Shown one piece after another: positions 20,475 to 29,975 of a stretch of DNA of 64,000 bases (positions are counted from its first letter, which is position 1; every line of letters begins with the position of its first letter). The stretch is from Dickeya poaceiphila. Its GTDB lineage: Bacteria; Pseudomonadota; Gammaproteobacteria; Enterobacterales; Enterobacteriaceae. Position numbers and translations under genes: made by a program. The stretch is from NCBI RefSeq assembly GCF_007858975.2, contig NZ_CP042220.2, positions 4,216,001 through 4,280,000 on the forward strand, in the 5' to 3' direction. Below the pieces are notes generated by a model. The model was given only the letters and a program-made list of their open reading frames with translations, was not told the origin of the DNA and searched no databases.

Positions 20475-21935
20475 ATGTATATCGGCATCGATCTTGGCAC
20501 ATCGGGCGTGAAAGCCATCTTATTACGGGAAAACGGCGAGGTAGCAGCCAGCCACAGCGCACCGTTGAGTATCTCTCGCCCACATCCGCTCTGGTCGGAA
20601 CAGAATCCGGAAATGTGGTGGCAGGCAACCGACGACGCATTAAACGCACTGGCGGCACAGCAGACGCTAAAAGCGGTTCGCGCCATCGGGCTGACTGGCC
20701 AGATGCACGGTGCAACGCTGCTGGATGCAAAGCAACAGATATTACGGCCAGCCATCTTGTGGAATGACGGGCGCAGTGCGGCGCAATGTCAGCAACTGGA
20801 GCAACAGGTGCCGGATGCCCGCCGCATCACCGGTAATCTGATGATGCCTGGTTTTACTGCGCCGAAGCTCAAGTGGATACAACAGCATGAACCGGACATT
20901 TTTCGGCTCATCGACAAGGTGCTGTTGCCAAAAGACTATCTACGCTGGCGTCTGACCGGCGACTTCGCCAGCGACATGTCCGATGCAGCCGGTACACTGT
21001 GGATGGACGTCGCCCGCCGCGACTGGAACGACTCCCTGCTCGCCGCCTGCGGACTCAACCGCGACCAGATGCCTGCGCTATTCGAGGGCAACCAGATTAC
21101 CGGACACGTGCGCGCCGACATCGCCGCTCGCTGGGGTATGCCGCCAGTGCCGGTGGTAGCTGGCGGCGGCGACAATGCCGCTGGCGCCATCGGCGTTGGG
21201 CTGTATCAGGCCGGTCAGGCCATGCTATCGCTCGGCACGTCCGGCGTTTATTTTGCCGTCAGCGACGGCTTTCTCAGCAACCCTCAGCGTGCCGTTCACA
21301 GCTTTTGCCATGCGTTGCCCAACAGTTGGCATCTGATGTCCGTGATGCTGAGCGCAGCGTCCTGTCTCGACTGGGCCGCCCGGCTGACCCACGCCGACAG
21401 CGTGGCAACACTGATCACCGAAGCAGAGCAGGCAAGCGCGGAAGAAACGGCTACGCCAGTGTGGTTCCTGCCCTACCTGTGCGGCGAACGGACACCGCAC
21501 AACAACCCGCAGGCTAAAGGCGCATTCTGGGGGCTGACCCACTCGCATGGTCGTGCAGCGCTGGCACGCGCCGTGCTGGAAGGGGTGGGATTTGCGTTGG
21601 CGGACGGCATGGATGCACTGCACGCAACCGGTTTGGAACCCCAGCAAATCACCCTGATCGGCGGCGGCGCTCGCAGCACTTACTGGCGGCAGATGCTGGC
21701 GGATATCAGCGGCAAAACGCTGGAATACCGCACCGGCGGTGATGTAGGCCCGGCATTGGGCGCAGCGCGACTGGCGCAAATTGCGCTGAATCCGGCCATA
21801 CCGCTGACACAGTTGCTACCAGCCTTGCCACTGGAACACACCCACCAGCCTGACGCAACGCGTCATGCACTGTACGCACAACAGCGCAAAACGTTCCGTG
21901 AGCTTTACCAGCAACTCAGCCCGCTGATGACCTGA
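20475..21935 (+). CDS. xylB: Xylulokinase
   Basis: A 486-residue FGGY-family sugar kinase (484 in E. coli) that phosphorylates D-xylulose to xylulose-5-phosphate for the pentose phosphate pathway. N-terminal GIDLGTSGVKAILL binds phosphate; GGGDNAAGAIGVG (~235) carries the catalytic aspartate; LIGGGARSTYWRQMLADI near 395 is the FGGY C-terminal signature. Co-transcribed with xylA. Confidence 0.97.
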   Translation: MYIGIDLGTSGVKAILLRENGEVAASHSAPLSISRPHPLWSEQNPEMWWQATDDALNALAAQQTLKAVRAIGLTGQMHGATLLDAKQQILRPAILWNDGRSAAQCQQLEQQVPDARRITGNLMMPGFTAPKLKWIQQHEPDIFRLIDKVLLPKDYLRWRLTGDFASDMSDAAGTLWMDVARRDWNDSLLAACGLNRDQMPALFEGNQITGHVRADIAARWGMPPVPVVAGGGDNAAGAIGVGLYQAGQAMLSLGTSGVYFAVSDGFLSNPQRAVHSFCHALPNSWHLMSVMLSAASCLDWAARLTHADSVATLITEAEQASAEETATPVWFLPYLCGERTPHNNPQAKGAFWGLTHSHGRAALARAVLEGVGFALADGMDALHATGLEPQQITLIGGGARSTYWRQMLADISGKTLEYRTGGDVGPALGAARLAQIALNPAIPLTQLLPALPLEHTHQPDATRHALYAQQRKTFRELYQQLSPLMT

Positions 21936-21996
21936 TGCGGTTCTCCTGACGATGACAAAACTTACCTTATTAGCAACTTACCGTATTAGCCAAAAG

Positions 21997-22020
21997 AAAG
22001 GGCCACCAAAGTGGCCCTTT
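21997..22020. terminator. Bidirectional terminator between xylB and aldB
   Basis: AAAGGGCCAC-CAAA-GTGGCCCTTT is a perfect 10-bp stem between the convergent xylB and aldB genes. The A/T ends of the stem give a short T-run in both directions. Confidence 0.85.
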
Positions 22021-22037
22021 CCTGACCGGTTGTCGGC

Positions 22038-23576
22038 TCAGAACAGACCGAGCGGTTTCTCGGAATAACTCACCAGCAGGCATTTGGTCTGTTGGTAGTG
22101 TTCCAGCATCATCTTGTGGGTTTCGCGCCCGATACCGGACTGTTTATAGCCGCCGAACGCCGCATGTGCCGGGTAAGCATGGTAACAGTTGGTCCAGACA
22201 CGGCCCGCCTGAATACCGCGCCCCATACGGTAGGCAATGTTGGTGTTGCGGCTCCATACCCCGGCGCCCAGGCCATAAGGCGTGTCGTTGGCAATTGCCA
22301 GCGCTTCTTCCGGTGTTTTGAAGGTGGTCACTGCCAGCACCGGCCCGAAGATCTCCTCCTGAAACACCCGCATTTTGTTCTGGCCGAACAGAATAGTCGG
22401 CTCCAGATAGTAACCCTGCGCCAAATCTCCCGGCAGCACTTTACGATGCCCGCCGGTCAGTACCTCCGCCCCTTCTTTCTTGCCGATATCGATGTAATTG
22501 AGGATGGTATCCAACTGCCCCGCCGATACCTGTGCCCCCATCATGGTCTGACTATCAAGCGGATTCCCCACCCGGATAGACTCTACCCGTTTGATGGCGC
22601 GTTCCATAAACCGTTCGTAAATCGATTCCTGAATCAATGCCCGGCTCGGACAGGTACAGACCTCACCCTGATTAAAGGCAAACAGCGCGAACCCTTCCAG
22701 CACCTTGTCAAAGAAGCTGTCTTCCTGATCCATGACGTCGGCAAAGAAAATATTCGGTGATTTGCCGCCCAGCTCCAGCGTCACCGGGATAACGTTCTGC
22801 GCCGCATACCCCATGATTTGTTGGCCGACTTCGGTCGAGCCGGTAAAGGCGACTTTGGCGATGCGCGGCGACGTCGCCAGATATTCGCCGATCTGCCCAC
22901 CTGCACCGTTCACCACATTCAGCACGCCCGGCGGCAGAATATCCTGAATCAACTCCATCAACAGCAGTACCGACAGCGGGGTCAGTTTGGCGGGTTTGAG
23001 CACGATGCAGTTACCCGCCGCCAGTGCCGGGGCCAGCTTCCAGCACGCCATCAGCAGCGGGAAGTTCCAGGGAATAATCTGCCCGACAACACCGAGCGGT
23101 TCATGAAAATGGTAGGCGACGGTGTCATGGTCGATTTCGCTGATCGACCCTTCCTGCGCGCGGATACAGGCGGCAAAGTAACGGAAATGGTCGATGCCCA
23201 GCGGCACGTCGGCATTCATGGTTTCCCGGATAGGTTTCCCGTTGTCCCAGGTTTCCGCACTGGCCAATAACTCCAGATTAGCTTCCATACGATCAGCTAT
23301 CCGGTTGAGGATCTGCGCTCGTTCGCGGGTAGACAACGCGCCCCATTCGGCACTGGCCTTGTGAGCGGCATCCAGCGCCTGATCGACATCGCGGCTGCTG
23401 GAACTGGCAACTTCACACAGCGGTTGTCCGGTCACCGGCGTCAGGTTGACGTAATACTCGCCACCAACGGGGGGAACCCATGCACCACCAATAAAGTTGT
23501 CGTAGCGCTTTTTCAGTGTCAGGGCAGGGCCATATTCACCGGGTTTTACCCGATGTTCTGCATTATTGATGTCCAT
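22038..23576 (-). CDS. aldB: Aldehyde dehydrogenase B
   Basis: A 512-residue NAD(P)-dependent aldehyde dehydrogenase, nearly identical in motifs to E. coli AldB (512 residues), which oxidises acetaldehyde and other aldehydes to acids. I use the ATG at 23576, preceded by AAAGGAG, not that at 23597. Catalytic Glu in [13 protein letters not shown], catalytic Cys in [16 protein letters not shown]-binding GSTEVGQQI. In E. coli aldB is a stationary-phase, CRP-activated gene. Divergent from fdhD across a 363-bp region. Confidence 0.95.
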   Translation of the reverse strand: MDINNAEHRVKPGEYGPALTLKKRYDNFIGGAWVPPVGGEYYVNLTPVTGQPLCEVASSSSRDVDQALDAAHKASAEWGALSTRERAQILNRIADRMEANLELLASAETWDNGKPIRETMNADVPLGIDHFRYFAACIRAQEGSISEIDHDTVAYHFHEPLGVVGQIIPWNFPLLMACWKLAPALAAGNCIVLKPAKLTPLSVLLLMELIQDILPPGVLNVVNGAGGQIGEYLATSPRIAKVAFTGSTEVGQQIMGYAAQNVIPVTLELGGKSPNIFFADVMDQEDSFFDKVLEGFALFAFNQGEVCTCPSRALIQESIYERFMERAIKRVESIRVGNPLDSQTMMGAQVSAGQLDTILNYIDIGKKEGAEVLTGGHRKVLPGDLAQGYYLEPTILFGQNKMRVFQEEIFGPVLAVTTFKTPEEALAIANDTPYGLGAGVWSRNTNIAYRMGRGIQAGRVWTNCYHAYPAHAAFGGYKQSGIGRETHKMMLEHYQQTKCLLVSYSEKPLGLF

Positions 23577-23880
23577 TTCTTTCTCCTTTGGTAACACGAC
23601 GTGTCATCGCAGGCAGATACACAGCATCATGCCGGTACCCCTGCGCAGATATAGCCAGCCTGCCAGTACAAAACCAAGCAGGGATGAGAATCCTTCTGGC
23701 TGGATAAATCCTCACAGATAGTGATGGTTAAATCGTATACAGTGTTGCTGAGTTGTAAAAGCCCTGTGACGGAGAAAAATATCACTCTTCGACACAGCGC
23801 ACAGTTTGTTATCTCTGTATCCGCACCATCGCTTTTATACTCAATGGGATAGCAGCATATTGGCGGGATAAAAATTCGCA

Positions 23881-23898
23881 TCACCGCCATGGCGGTGA
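23881..23898. promoter_or_regulatory. 18-bp palindrome upstream of fdhD
   Basis: TCACCGCCATGGCGGTGA is a perfect palindrome 42 bp before the fdhD start. It could be an operator or a leader hairpin. The rest of the 23577-23939 gap holds the divergent aldB and fdhD promoters; nothing else recognisable. Confidence 0.5.
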
Positions 23899-23939
23899 AA
23901 TAATGTCGAAATAGATTCACCAACAACGGGCACAACACA

Positions 23940-24752
23940 GTGAACAGTGATGATTTTCAGGGCGTTCCAGGTGGCGCCTGTCAGCGTAACGTCTGGCGCC
24001 AGGATGCGCTGGATTTGCCACAGCAGGATTGGCTGGCGCAAGAAGTACCGGTAGCGCTGGTTTATAACGGCATTTCACACGTCGTGATGATGGCATCGCC
24101 AAAAGACCTGGAGTCGTTTGCACTCGGCTTCTCTCTGTCGGAAGGTATCATCCAGTCAGCACAGGACATTTACGGCATGGATGTTGTGCCGGTGTGTAAC
24201 GGCATCGAAGTACAGATAGAACTTTCCAGCCGCCGTTTTGCCGGGCTGAAAGCACGCCGACGAGCGATGGACGGGCGCACAGGTTGCGGCGTCTGCGGGG
24301 TGGAACAACTGGCGGAAATCGGCAAACCGGTAGCGCCACTGCCATTTACACAGCACTTCTCCTTATCCTGTCTGGAAGGCGCATTACAGGCGTTGAAGAG
24401 CGTGCAACAGGCAGGCGCGCTAACCGGCGCGACACATGCCGCCGCCTGGTTGTCACCGCAAGGCGAGTTGTTGGGAGGCTGCGAAGATGTGGGCCGCCAT
24501 GTAGCGCTGGACAAACTGCTGGGAACGCGTGCGCGCCAGCCCTGGCAACAGGGCGCGGCACTGGTTTCCAGTCGCGCCAGCTATGAAATGGTGCAGAAGT
24601 CCGCCATGTGCGGCGTGGAGATCCTGTTCGCGGTTTCAGCCGCCACCTCGCTGGCAGTGGAGGTAGCCGAGCGCTGCAATCTGACACTGGTCGGCTTCTG
24701 CCGCCCTGGACGCGCCACCATCTATACCCACCCGCAACGGTTACAGCCATGA
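23940..24752 (+). CDS. fdhD: Formate dehydrogenase accessory sulfurtransferase
   Basis: A 270-residue protein (277 in E. coli). It transfers sulfur from IscS to the Mo-bis-MGD cofactor, which formate dehydrogenases need for activity. The key motif is CGVCG near residues 117-121, and [14 protein letters not shown] is well conserved. The C-terminal half has [16 protein letters not shown] and [15 protein letters not shown], both family hallmarks. Starts at a GTG with a poor ribosome binding site; the start could be a few codons off. Confidence 0.95.
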   Translation: MNSDDFQGVPGGACQRNVWRQDALDLPQQDWLAQEVPVALVYNGISHVVMMASPKDLESFALGFSLSEGIIQSAQDIYGMDVVPVCNGIEVQIELSSRRFAGLKARRRAMDGRTGCGVCGVEQLAEIGKPVAPLPFTQHFSLSCLEGALQALKSVQQAGALTGATHAAAWLSPQGELLGGCEDVGRHVALDKLLGTRARQPWQQGAALVSSRASYEMVQKSAMCGVEILFAVSAATSLAVEVAERCNLTLVGFCRPGRATIYTHPQRLQP

Positions 24753-25007
24753 TGGAATGCGCTGGGTATAGCTTAGATCAATTTGTTGTTAGCTAAACGC
24801 ATTATGGCACAACCTATTGTAATAATAGGAGAAAAACAAAAATTAAACCGCCTTGCGTCACGAATAATCGTTTTCAAGATCATTTAATTAACTATAATGA
24901 ACGTAATGCTTACGCGGTGCTAACAAACCATGGTGCCGCACAAACTGGTCACACCAACGCATTGTGTATGACAACACTTGCGCACGACAACAATGGAGAT
25001 GCTAAAC

Positions 25008-25634
25008 ATGAGTTATTCACTGCCATCCCTGCATTATGATTATGACGCACTGGAGCCGCATTTCGACGCGCAGACGATGGAAATTCATCACTCAAAACAC
25101 CATCAGGCCTACGTCAATAACGCTAACGCAGCGCTGGAATCTCTGCCTGAATTCGCCAGCCTGTCTGCCGAAGAGCTGATTACTAAACTGGATCAACTGC
25201 CAGCGGATAAAAAAGGCCCACTGCGTAATAACGCTGGCGGCCACGCCAACCACAGCATGTTCTGGAAAGGGCTGAAGCTGGGCACCACGCTGGAAGGCGA
25301 ACTGAAAGCGGCGATTGAGCGCGATTTCGGCAGCGTTGACGCGTTCAAAGCAAAATTCGAGCAGGCCGCGGCAACCCGTTTCGCTTCTGGCTGGGCGTGG
25401 CTGGTGCTGAAAGATGACGGCAAGCTGGCTGTGGTTTCCACCGCCAACCAGGACAGCCCGCTGATGGGTGAAGCGATCTCCGGTGCATCCGGCTACCCGA
25501 TCATCGCCCTGGACGTGTGGGAGCACGCTTACTACCTGAAATACCAGAACCGTCGCCCGGATTACATCAAAGCCTTCTGGCACGTCGTAAACTGGGACGA
25601 AGCGGCTAAACGTTTTGCTGAAGCGAAAAAATAA
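25008..25634 (+). CDS. sodA: Manganese superoxide dismutase
   Basis: A 208-residue cytoplasmic enzyme (206 in E. coli) that converts superoxide to oxygen and hydrogen peroxide. I start it at ATG 25008 ([19 protein letters not shown]), preceded by GGAG, not at 24978. Metal ligands: His27 (HSKHHQAYV), the histidine of [10 protein letters not shown], and Asp/His of LDVWEHAYY; the flanking [15 protein letters not shown] favours Mn. Monocistronic. The 255-bp upstream region is AT-rich; E. coli sodA is controlled by SoxRS, Fur and ArcA, but I cannot mark those sites reliably here. Confidence 0.97.
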   Translation: MSYSLPSLHYDYDALEPHFDAQTMEIHHSKHHQAYVNNANAALESLPEFASLSAEELITKLDQLPADKKGPLRNNAGGHANHSMFWKGLKLGTTLEGELKAAIERDFGSVDAFKAKFEQAAATRFASGWAWLVLKDDGKLAVVSTANQDSPLMGEAISGASGYPIIALDVWEHAYYLKYQNRRPDYIKAFWHVVNWDEAAKRFAEAKK

Positions 25635-25677
25635 TACCTGAAGTAACAGTTAACTTTCTTACTGGAAATTAATCGAC

Positions 25678-25712
25678 AAACCCGGAATAACATTCGTTAT
25701 ACCGGGTTTTTT
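25678..25712 (+). terminator. sodA terminator
   Basis: AAACCCGG and CCGGGTTT form a stem, extended inward by ATAAC/GTTAT, followed by TTTTTT. A typical rho-independent terminator 43 bp after sodA. Confidence 0.88.
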
Positions 25713-25750
25713 CTATTTTATTTCCCGAATCACTACCGGGAAAAACAGTA

Positions 25751-25777
25751 TAAAGTTTTAGTATGGTAAGCCGATAG
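25751..25777 (+). promoter_or_regulatory. Sigma-28 (FliA) promoter for the chemoreceptor gene
   Basis: TAAAGTTT-N11-GCCGATAG matches the flagellar sigma-28 consensus TAAAGTTT-N11-GCCGATAA at 15 of 16 fixed positions. Transcription would start near 25787, leaving a leader of about 285 nt before the chemoreceptor ATG. It ties this receptor to the flagellar regulon. Confidence 0.85.
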
Positions 25778-25918
25778 AGTCTGCGTGTTCTTTTCACAAG
25801 CTATGCGCCACTGCTTATCTGTTATTTCATATATGCAGGGTTTTAAAGGTATGGAGACACAGTGGCCAGATAATACGCCAGTCACTGACTCAGGCAAGCG
25901 ACTGGAAAAAACAAATCC

Positions 25919-25992
25919 ATCGGAAGCCGATTTGAGCACCCAAGCACGGCCAGGAAGGCCGGCAACAGTTAGCGTACCCGTGCATGACACGG
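25919..25992 (+). other. Structured 5' leader of the chemoreceptor mRNA
   Basis: Three short hairpins follow in a row: ATCGG-AAG-CCGAT (25919-25931), GGCC-AGGAA-GGCC (25948-25960), CCGTG-CATGA-CACGG (25978-25992). They lie in the unusually long leader between the sigma-28 promoter and the ATG at 26072. A small reading frame across 25785-26015 has no ribosome binding site and looks accidental. It does not match a riboswitch class I recognise. Confidence 0.45.
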
Positions 25993-26071
25993 TGCTAAGC
26001 CTGTATGGATGCTAATTAAGAGCCTGGTATCTCACTTAGTCACTCAGCCTATCTACGATGGAAGAAAGCAA

Positions 26072-27952
26072 ATGGCGATAAAATTCGAGAATATCAAAGT
26101 CGGCAAGAAGTTAGGATTAGGGTTCTCCTTGATTCTGATATTGACCGTTATCATTGCTGCCGTGAGTGTTCACTACATAGAAACATTGAAAGGGCGTTTT
26201 GAAAAAGTTATTTTCAGCAACCAAATTAATAATGAAGTCAGTGAAGCCCGTTATTATCGTGCGCTATATGGCGCTAATTATGAACCGGACAATCTTAAAG
26301 AAAATAGTAAACATATTGATAACATTATTGGGTTAATATCATCCATTCAGGATAAATCCTGGCGAAGCGATTACAATGACCGGCTGAATAATATCGATAA
26401 ATTGATTAATCAGTATAAAGAAAGGCGGAAAAACTACGCCGACGCCGTTGCCAAAAAAGATGACGTCAGAAAAAGCTGGAACCTGTCAGATTCTGAAAAA
26501 CCGCTCAAACAGATAGAGCAGCAGGTGGCCGGTAATCTGCCGCTGCAATTACAACTCACTTCGTTGCACCAAAAACTGGTCAATGTTCGCTATATGGTAC
26601 GCGGTCTGTTGTTGTCGCTGAACAGCGAGGCGCAAAAACCGCTGGTTACTGCGCTGGACGATGCCCAAAAGACGCTGAGCCAGTTCGTTCAGGCGCTGAC
26701 GCCGGAACAGCAAGCCATCATGGCGCCTGTCGTTTCTACCGTCTCGACCTACAAAACGCAGGTACTGGCTTATCTGCCGGCTTATCAGGAAGAACTGGTT
26801 CAGAGTAAATTGCTGGGTGACACTGCGAATATGCTTATCGACAACGTCAATAAGATGGTCACCGAGGAAACCGCCGCCACCCAGAACGATATTACCAGCG
26901 CCGAATGGCAGATAGCGATTACCTCGCTGATTACTCTGATACTGGGCGCACTGATTGCCTGGTATATCTCCCGCCAGATTACTCACCCGTTGAACAATAC
27001 CGTCGCTATCGCCGAAAGCATCGCCACCGGCGATCTGACTATTGCTATTGAGACAACACGCCACGACGAATTAGGAATGCTGTTTGGTGCCATGGCAAAA
27101 ATGAAGGCCAACCTGCATAACATGATCGATGACATTCGGATGGGGGTGACTCAAATAACCACGGCCGCCAGCGAAATCGTCACCGGTAATAACGATCTGG
27201 CCGCTCGCACCGAATCTCAGGCGGCATCAGTAGAAGAAACCGCCGCCAGCATGGAACAACTGACAGCCACCGTGAAACAGAACGCCGCTAACGCGCATCA
27301 GGCCAACAAACTGGTGTTGGATGCAACGCAGACGGCACAGGAAGGCGGCAAGCTGGTCGCTGATGTGGTGCAAACCATGTCGGACATTGAAGGCAGTTCC
27401 AAACGCATTGCAGAAATCACTTCGGTTATCAACGGTATCGCATTCCAGACTAACATTCTGGCGCTCAACGCAGCGGTGGAAGCGGCGCGCGCCGGTGAGC
27501 AGGGCCGTGGTTTCGCCGTGGTCGCCAACGAAGTGCGTAGTCTGGCGCAACGTAGTTCGCAGGCTGCTAAAGAGATTGAAGGGCTGATTTCCACCTCGGT
27601 CGATCAGGTAGCGAAAGGGGCGGATCTGGTACACAACGCCGGTAAAACCATGCAGGAGATTGTGACAGCGGTAACGCATGTACACGACATCATGGGGGAA
27701 ATTACTGTCGCATCCGATGAACAAAGCCGCGGTATCGCTCAGGTGAATCAGGCGATTGTCGAGATGGACAGCACCACCCAGCAGAACGCCGCGCTGGTGC
27801 AGCAGTCTTCCGCCGCCGCCAGCTCACTGGAAGAACAGGCGGTCATGCTCTCCAACACCGTATCGGTTTTCCGCCTCTCTTCCACGCAGGAACTGGGTTC
27901 CGCCAGCCACGGCTTACCGTTCGCCGGTCATCAGTTGTCTTATAAGCACTAA
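26072..27952 (+). CDS. Methyl-accepting chemotaxis protein
   Basis: A 626-residue inner-membrane receptor. I start it at ATG 26072 ([14 protein letters not shown]) with GGAAGAAAG upstream. TM1 ~14-36, periplasmic four-helix-bundle ligand domain ~37-278, TM2 ~280-300, HAMP ~301-355, cytoplasmic signalling domain ~365-610 with the conserved hairpin tip [38 protein letters not shown]. Flanking methylation helices contain [21 protein letters not shown]. The ligand is unknown. It lacks the NWETF-type CheR-docking pentapeptide at the C-terminus, which ends HQLSYKH, so it may rely on other receptors for adaptation. Single gene with its own sigma-28 promoter. Confidence 0.95.
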   Translation: MAIKFENIKVGKKLGLGFSLILILTVIIAAVSVHYIETLKGRFEKVIFSNQINNEVSEARYYRALYGANYEPDNLKENSKHIDNIIGLISSIQDKSWRSDYNDRLNNIDKLINQYKERRKNYADAVAKKDDVRKSWNLSDSEKPLKQIEQQVAGNLPLQLQLTSLHQKLVNVRYMVRGLLLSLNSEAQKPLVTALDDAQKTLSQFVQALTPEQQAIMAPVVSTVSTYKTQVLAYLPAYQEELVQSKLLGDTANMLIDNVNKMVTEETAATQNDITSAEWQIAITSLITLILGALIAWYISRQITHPLNNTVAIAESIATGDLTIAIETTRHDELGMLFGAMAKMKANLHNMIDDIRMGVTQITTAASEIVTGNNDLAARTESQAASVEETAASMEQLTATVKQNAANAHQANKLVLDATQTAQEGGKLVADVVQTMSDIEGSSKRIAEITSVINGIAFQTNILALNAAVEAARAGEQGRGFAVVANEVRSLAQRSSQAAKEIEGLISTSVDQVAKGADLVHNAGKTMQEIVTAVTHVHDIMGEITVASDEQSRGIAQVNQAIVEMDSTTQQNAALVQQSSAAASSLEEQAVMLSNTVSVFRLSSTQELGSASHGLPFAGHQLSYKH

Positions 27953-27968
27953 TCAGCAGACAACAACC

Positions 27969-28038
27969 GTGCTCCCCGTCTTCTTCACCAAAGGGGAGCA
28001 CACAACAGCAAAAGGGCAACCCATACGGGCTGCCCTTT
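27969..28038 (+). terminator. Double-hairpin terminator after the chemoreceptor gene
   Basis: The first hairpin is GTGCTCCCC / GGGGAGCAC (27969-28001). The second is AAAGGGCA / TGCCCTTT (28011-28038), followed by GGTTTTTG. The second looks like the working terminator; it may also serve mtlR from the opposite side. Confidence 0.75.
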
Positions 28039-28052
28039 GGTTTTTGCTGAAA

Positions 28053-28667
28053 TCAGAACGCCTTTTTCAGGCTGATGCTGGCGATAAGTTCCGTCAACGA
28101 CAGTACCAGCGTGGATCGCACCATCTGCTGGTAACGCTGCTGTTGCATCGCTGCCAGCAGCGCATCGTCGGCATCAGCGCCTGGCGGCGGCATCGGCGAT
28201 GACGGCAAGCTGTTCACACAATGCAGCTCACTGATCGGCCCAAGGATTTCATCATCCGTAAACCGGTACTCGTGCTCATCGTGGGTCAGTTCCTCCCCCA
28301 ACGCCATCAGCAGCTCAGTATCTTCATACTCTTTACGGCTAATCATGCCCAGCCCGTAAATCAGCTTCAACCGCACCGACAATTCGCCCAAAGGCCCGCT
28401 GCCAGACAACAGCGGTTCAACGGCATATTTCACGGCATAGTCGTCTTTACGAAACACCTGCAACATCAACAGACTGACGGCTTCCGCCAATAACTCGACG
28501 GCCATCAGCATAAAACTTCTGACCGTTTTCGATGCATTCAGGGATTCCAGTACCCGGTTTTCAAATGCCTGCGTATCGTCCATTGTCGCTTCTCGTACGT
28601 TAATTCTGCGCACAGTATTGCCCCTGCGCGGTGGAGCGGCTGACTCCACGAGGGAATCACTTTGCAT
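28053..28667 (-). CDS. mtlR: Mannitol operon repressor MtlR
   Basis: A 204-residue protein matching E. coli MtlR (195 residues) from DDTQAFENRVLESLNASKTVRSF onward; LLMLQVFRKDDYAVKYAVEPLL and MVRSTLVLSLTELIASISLKKAF are diagnostic. It negatively affects mtl expression without an obvious DNA-binding domain. Two adjacent ATGs (28670, 28667) follow GGGGAG; the second has the better spacing. The first ~30 residues differ from E. coli. Third gene of mtlA-mtlD-mtlR. Confidence 0.93.
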   Translation of the reverse strand: MQSDSLVESAAPPRRGNTVRRINVREATMDDTQAFENRVLESLNASKTVRSFMLMAVELLAEAVSLLMLQVFRKDDYAVKYAVEPLLSGSGPLGELSVRLKLIYGLGMISRKEYEDTELLMALGEELTHDEHEYRFTDDEILGPISELHCVNSLPSSPMPPPGADADDALLAAMQQQRYQQMVRSTLVLSLTELIASISLKKAF

Positions 28668-28745
28668 CATCAACTCCCCCGTCCTATCCCAACGCACTCG
28701 ATTGAAAAGCAGGGACACAGCCTGACCTGTGCCGAGACGCGCCGA

Positions 28746-29894
28746 CTACTGCATGGCGTTATACACACTCACCGCTTTTCCGACAACCTCGCTGTCAACG
28801 TCCAGACCGGAAATCTGCGCCAGCGCAACCTGCGGCCCTTGTGATGCGATCAACGTCGCCAGTTCCTGCGCCTGCGGGTCCTGATCGCTGCGATAGTGCA
28901 TCGCGGCGGCGATACCCTGAATCAGGTTGTCGTGCGGCAGCCCATACTCCAGCGTGCCCAGCAATGGTTTGATCAGGCGATCACCCGCGCTGAGTTTACG
29001 CAGCGGCTGGCGACCAACGCGCTCTACCTCATCATGCAGCCACGGGTTTTCAAACCGGGTAAGGATCTTGCGAATGTAAGCCTGATGCTTGTCGGCATCA
29101 AAGCCATAGCGACGAATCAGCACCGCACCACTCTCTTCCATCGCGCCTTGCACCACACAGCGGATAGCCGGGTCCAAAATCGCGTCGCGGATAGTACTGT
29201 GGCCCGCGCGCTGGCCAAGATAAGCCGTAATGGCGTGGCCGGTATTCAGGGTGAACAGCTTGCGCTCCACAAAAGCCATCAGGTTATCGGTCAGTTCCAT
29301 ACCGGCAATCGCCGGTGGTTCACCGTTGAACTGGGTTTTATCGACAATCCATTCACTAAAGGTTTCCACCGTCACCGCCAGCGGGTCGGACTCACCTGCT
29401 TCAGCGGGCGGCACAATACGGTCTACCGCTGAGTCCACGAAACCGACATGCTGCGCGACCCACGCCTGCGTATTTTCCGGCAGTTGCGCCAGCACATGCT
29501 GTTTGAGTTGGCTGGTGCCACGCACCATGTTCTCGCAGGCAATGATATTCAGCGACGAGGTATTGCCATTTTCATGGCGCTTCACCAGCCCCTGCGCAAT
29601 CGTACCGGCGATCTTCGCCAGAATCTGCGGACCTACCGCCGTCGTGACCAGATCGGCCTCGGCAATCAACTCAACCGCCTGTGCGCTACCGCTGTGCACA
29701 GCGCTAACCTGGTTAACCGTCTCGACGAGTTGCTGTTCGCCGACGATCCGCACCGGGTAGCCGCCACGTTGATTGATGGCATCCAGCAACGGTTGATTCA
29801 CATCGGCAAACGTCAGGGCAATACCCGCGTCCGCCAGCAGCTTGCCGATAAAACCACGGCCAATATTGCCGGCCCCAAAATGTAATGCTTTCAT
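28746..29894 (-). CDS. mtlD: Mannitol-1-phosphate 5-dehydrogenase
   Basis: A 382-residue enzyme (same as E. coli) that oxidises mannitol-1-phosphate to fructose-6-phosphate with NAD+. I start at [23 protein letters not shown], where the N-terminal dinucleotide-binding motif GAGNIGRG begins, not at the ATG at 29960. Second gene of the mtl operon. Confidence 0.97.
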   Translation of the reverse strand: MKALHFGAGNIGRGFIGKLLADAGIALTFADVNQPLLDAINQRGGYPVRIVGEQQLVETVNQVSAVHSGSAQAVELIAEADLVTTAVGPQILAKIAGTIAQGLVKRHENGNTSSLNIIACENMVRGTSQLKQHVLAQLPENTQAWVAQHVGFVDSAVDRIVPPAEAGESDPLAVTVETFSEWIVDKTQFNGEPPAIAGMELTDNLMAFVERKLFTLNTGHAITAYLGQRAGHSTIRDAILDPAIRCVVQGAMEESGAVLIRRYGFDADKHQAYIRKILTRFENPWLHDEVERVGRQPLRKLSAGDRLIKPLLGTLEYGLPHDNLIQGIAAAMHYRSDQDPQAQELATLIASQGPQVALAQISGLDVDSEVVGKAVSVYNAMQ

Positions 29895-29942
29895 CATACG
29901 TAACCTTAAACTACTGAGATTTAACAATCTGTGAAACAAAGC

Positions 29943-29958
29943 GCCGCCCGAAGGCGGC
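29943..29958 (-). repeat. Hairpin in the mtlA-mtlD gap
   Basis: GCCGCC-CGAA-GGCGGC lies in the 81-bp gap. The T-run (TTTTTT) is on the plus-strand side, so for the minus-strand operon it is not a classic terminator. It more likely protects the mtlA transcript or blocks antisense transcription. Confidence 0.55.
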
Positions 29959-29975
29959 ACTTTTTTATTTATCTG

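Noticed and set aside
23627..23938. 103-codon minus-strand frame between aldB and fdhD
   Set aside because: Covers the divergent promoter region, with no domain or ribosome binding site.
25919..25992. c-di-GMP (GEMM) riboswitch in the chemoreceptor leader
   Set aside because: The hairpins are suggestive, but the conserved GEMM core (GGCAAACC...GACGCAAAGCC) is absent.
25785..26015. 76-codon frame in the chemoreceptor leader
   Set aside because: Lacks a ribosome binding site and crosses the three leader hairpins; more likely untranslated leader.
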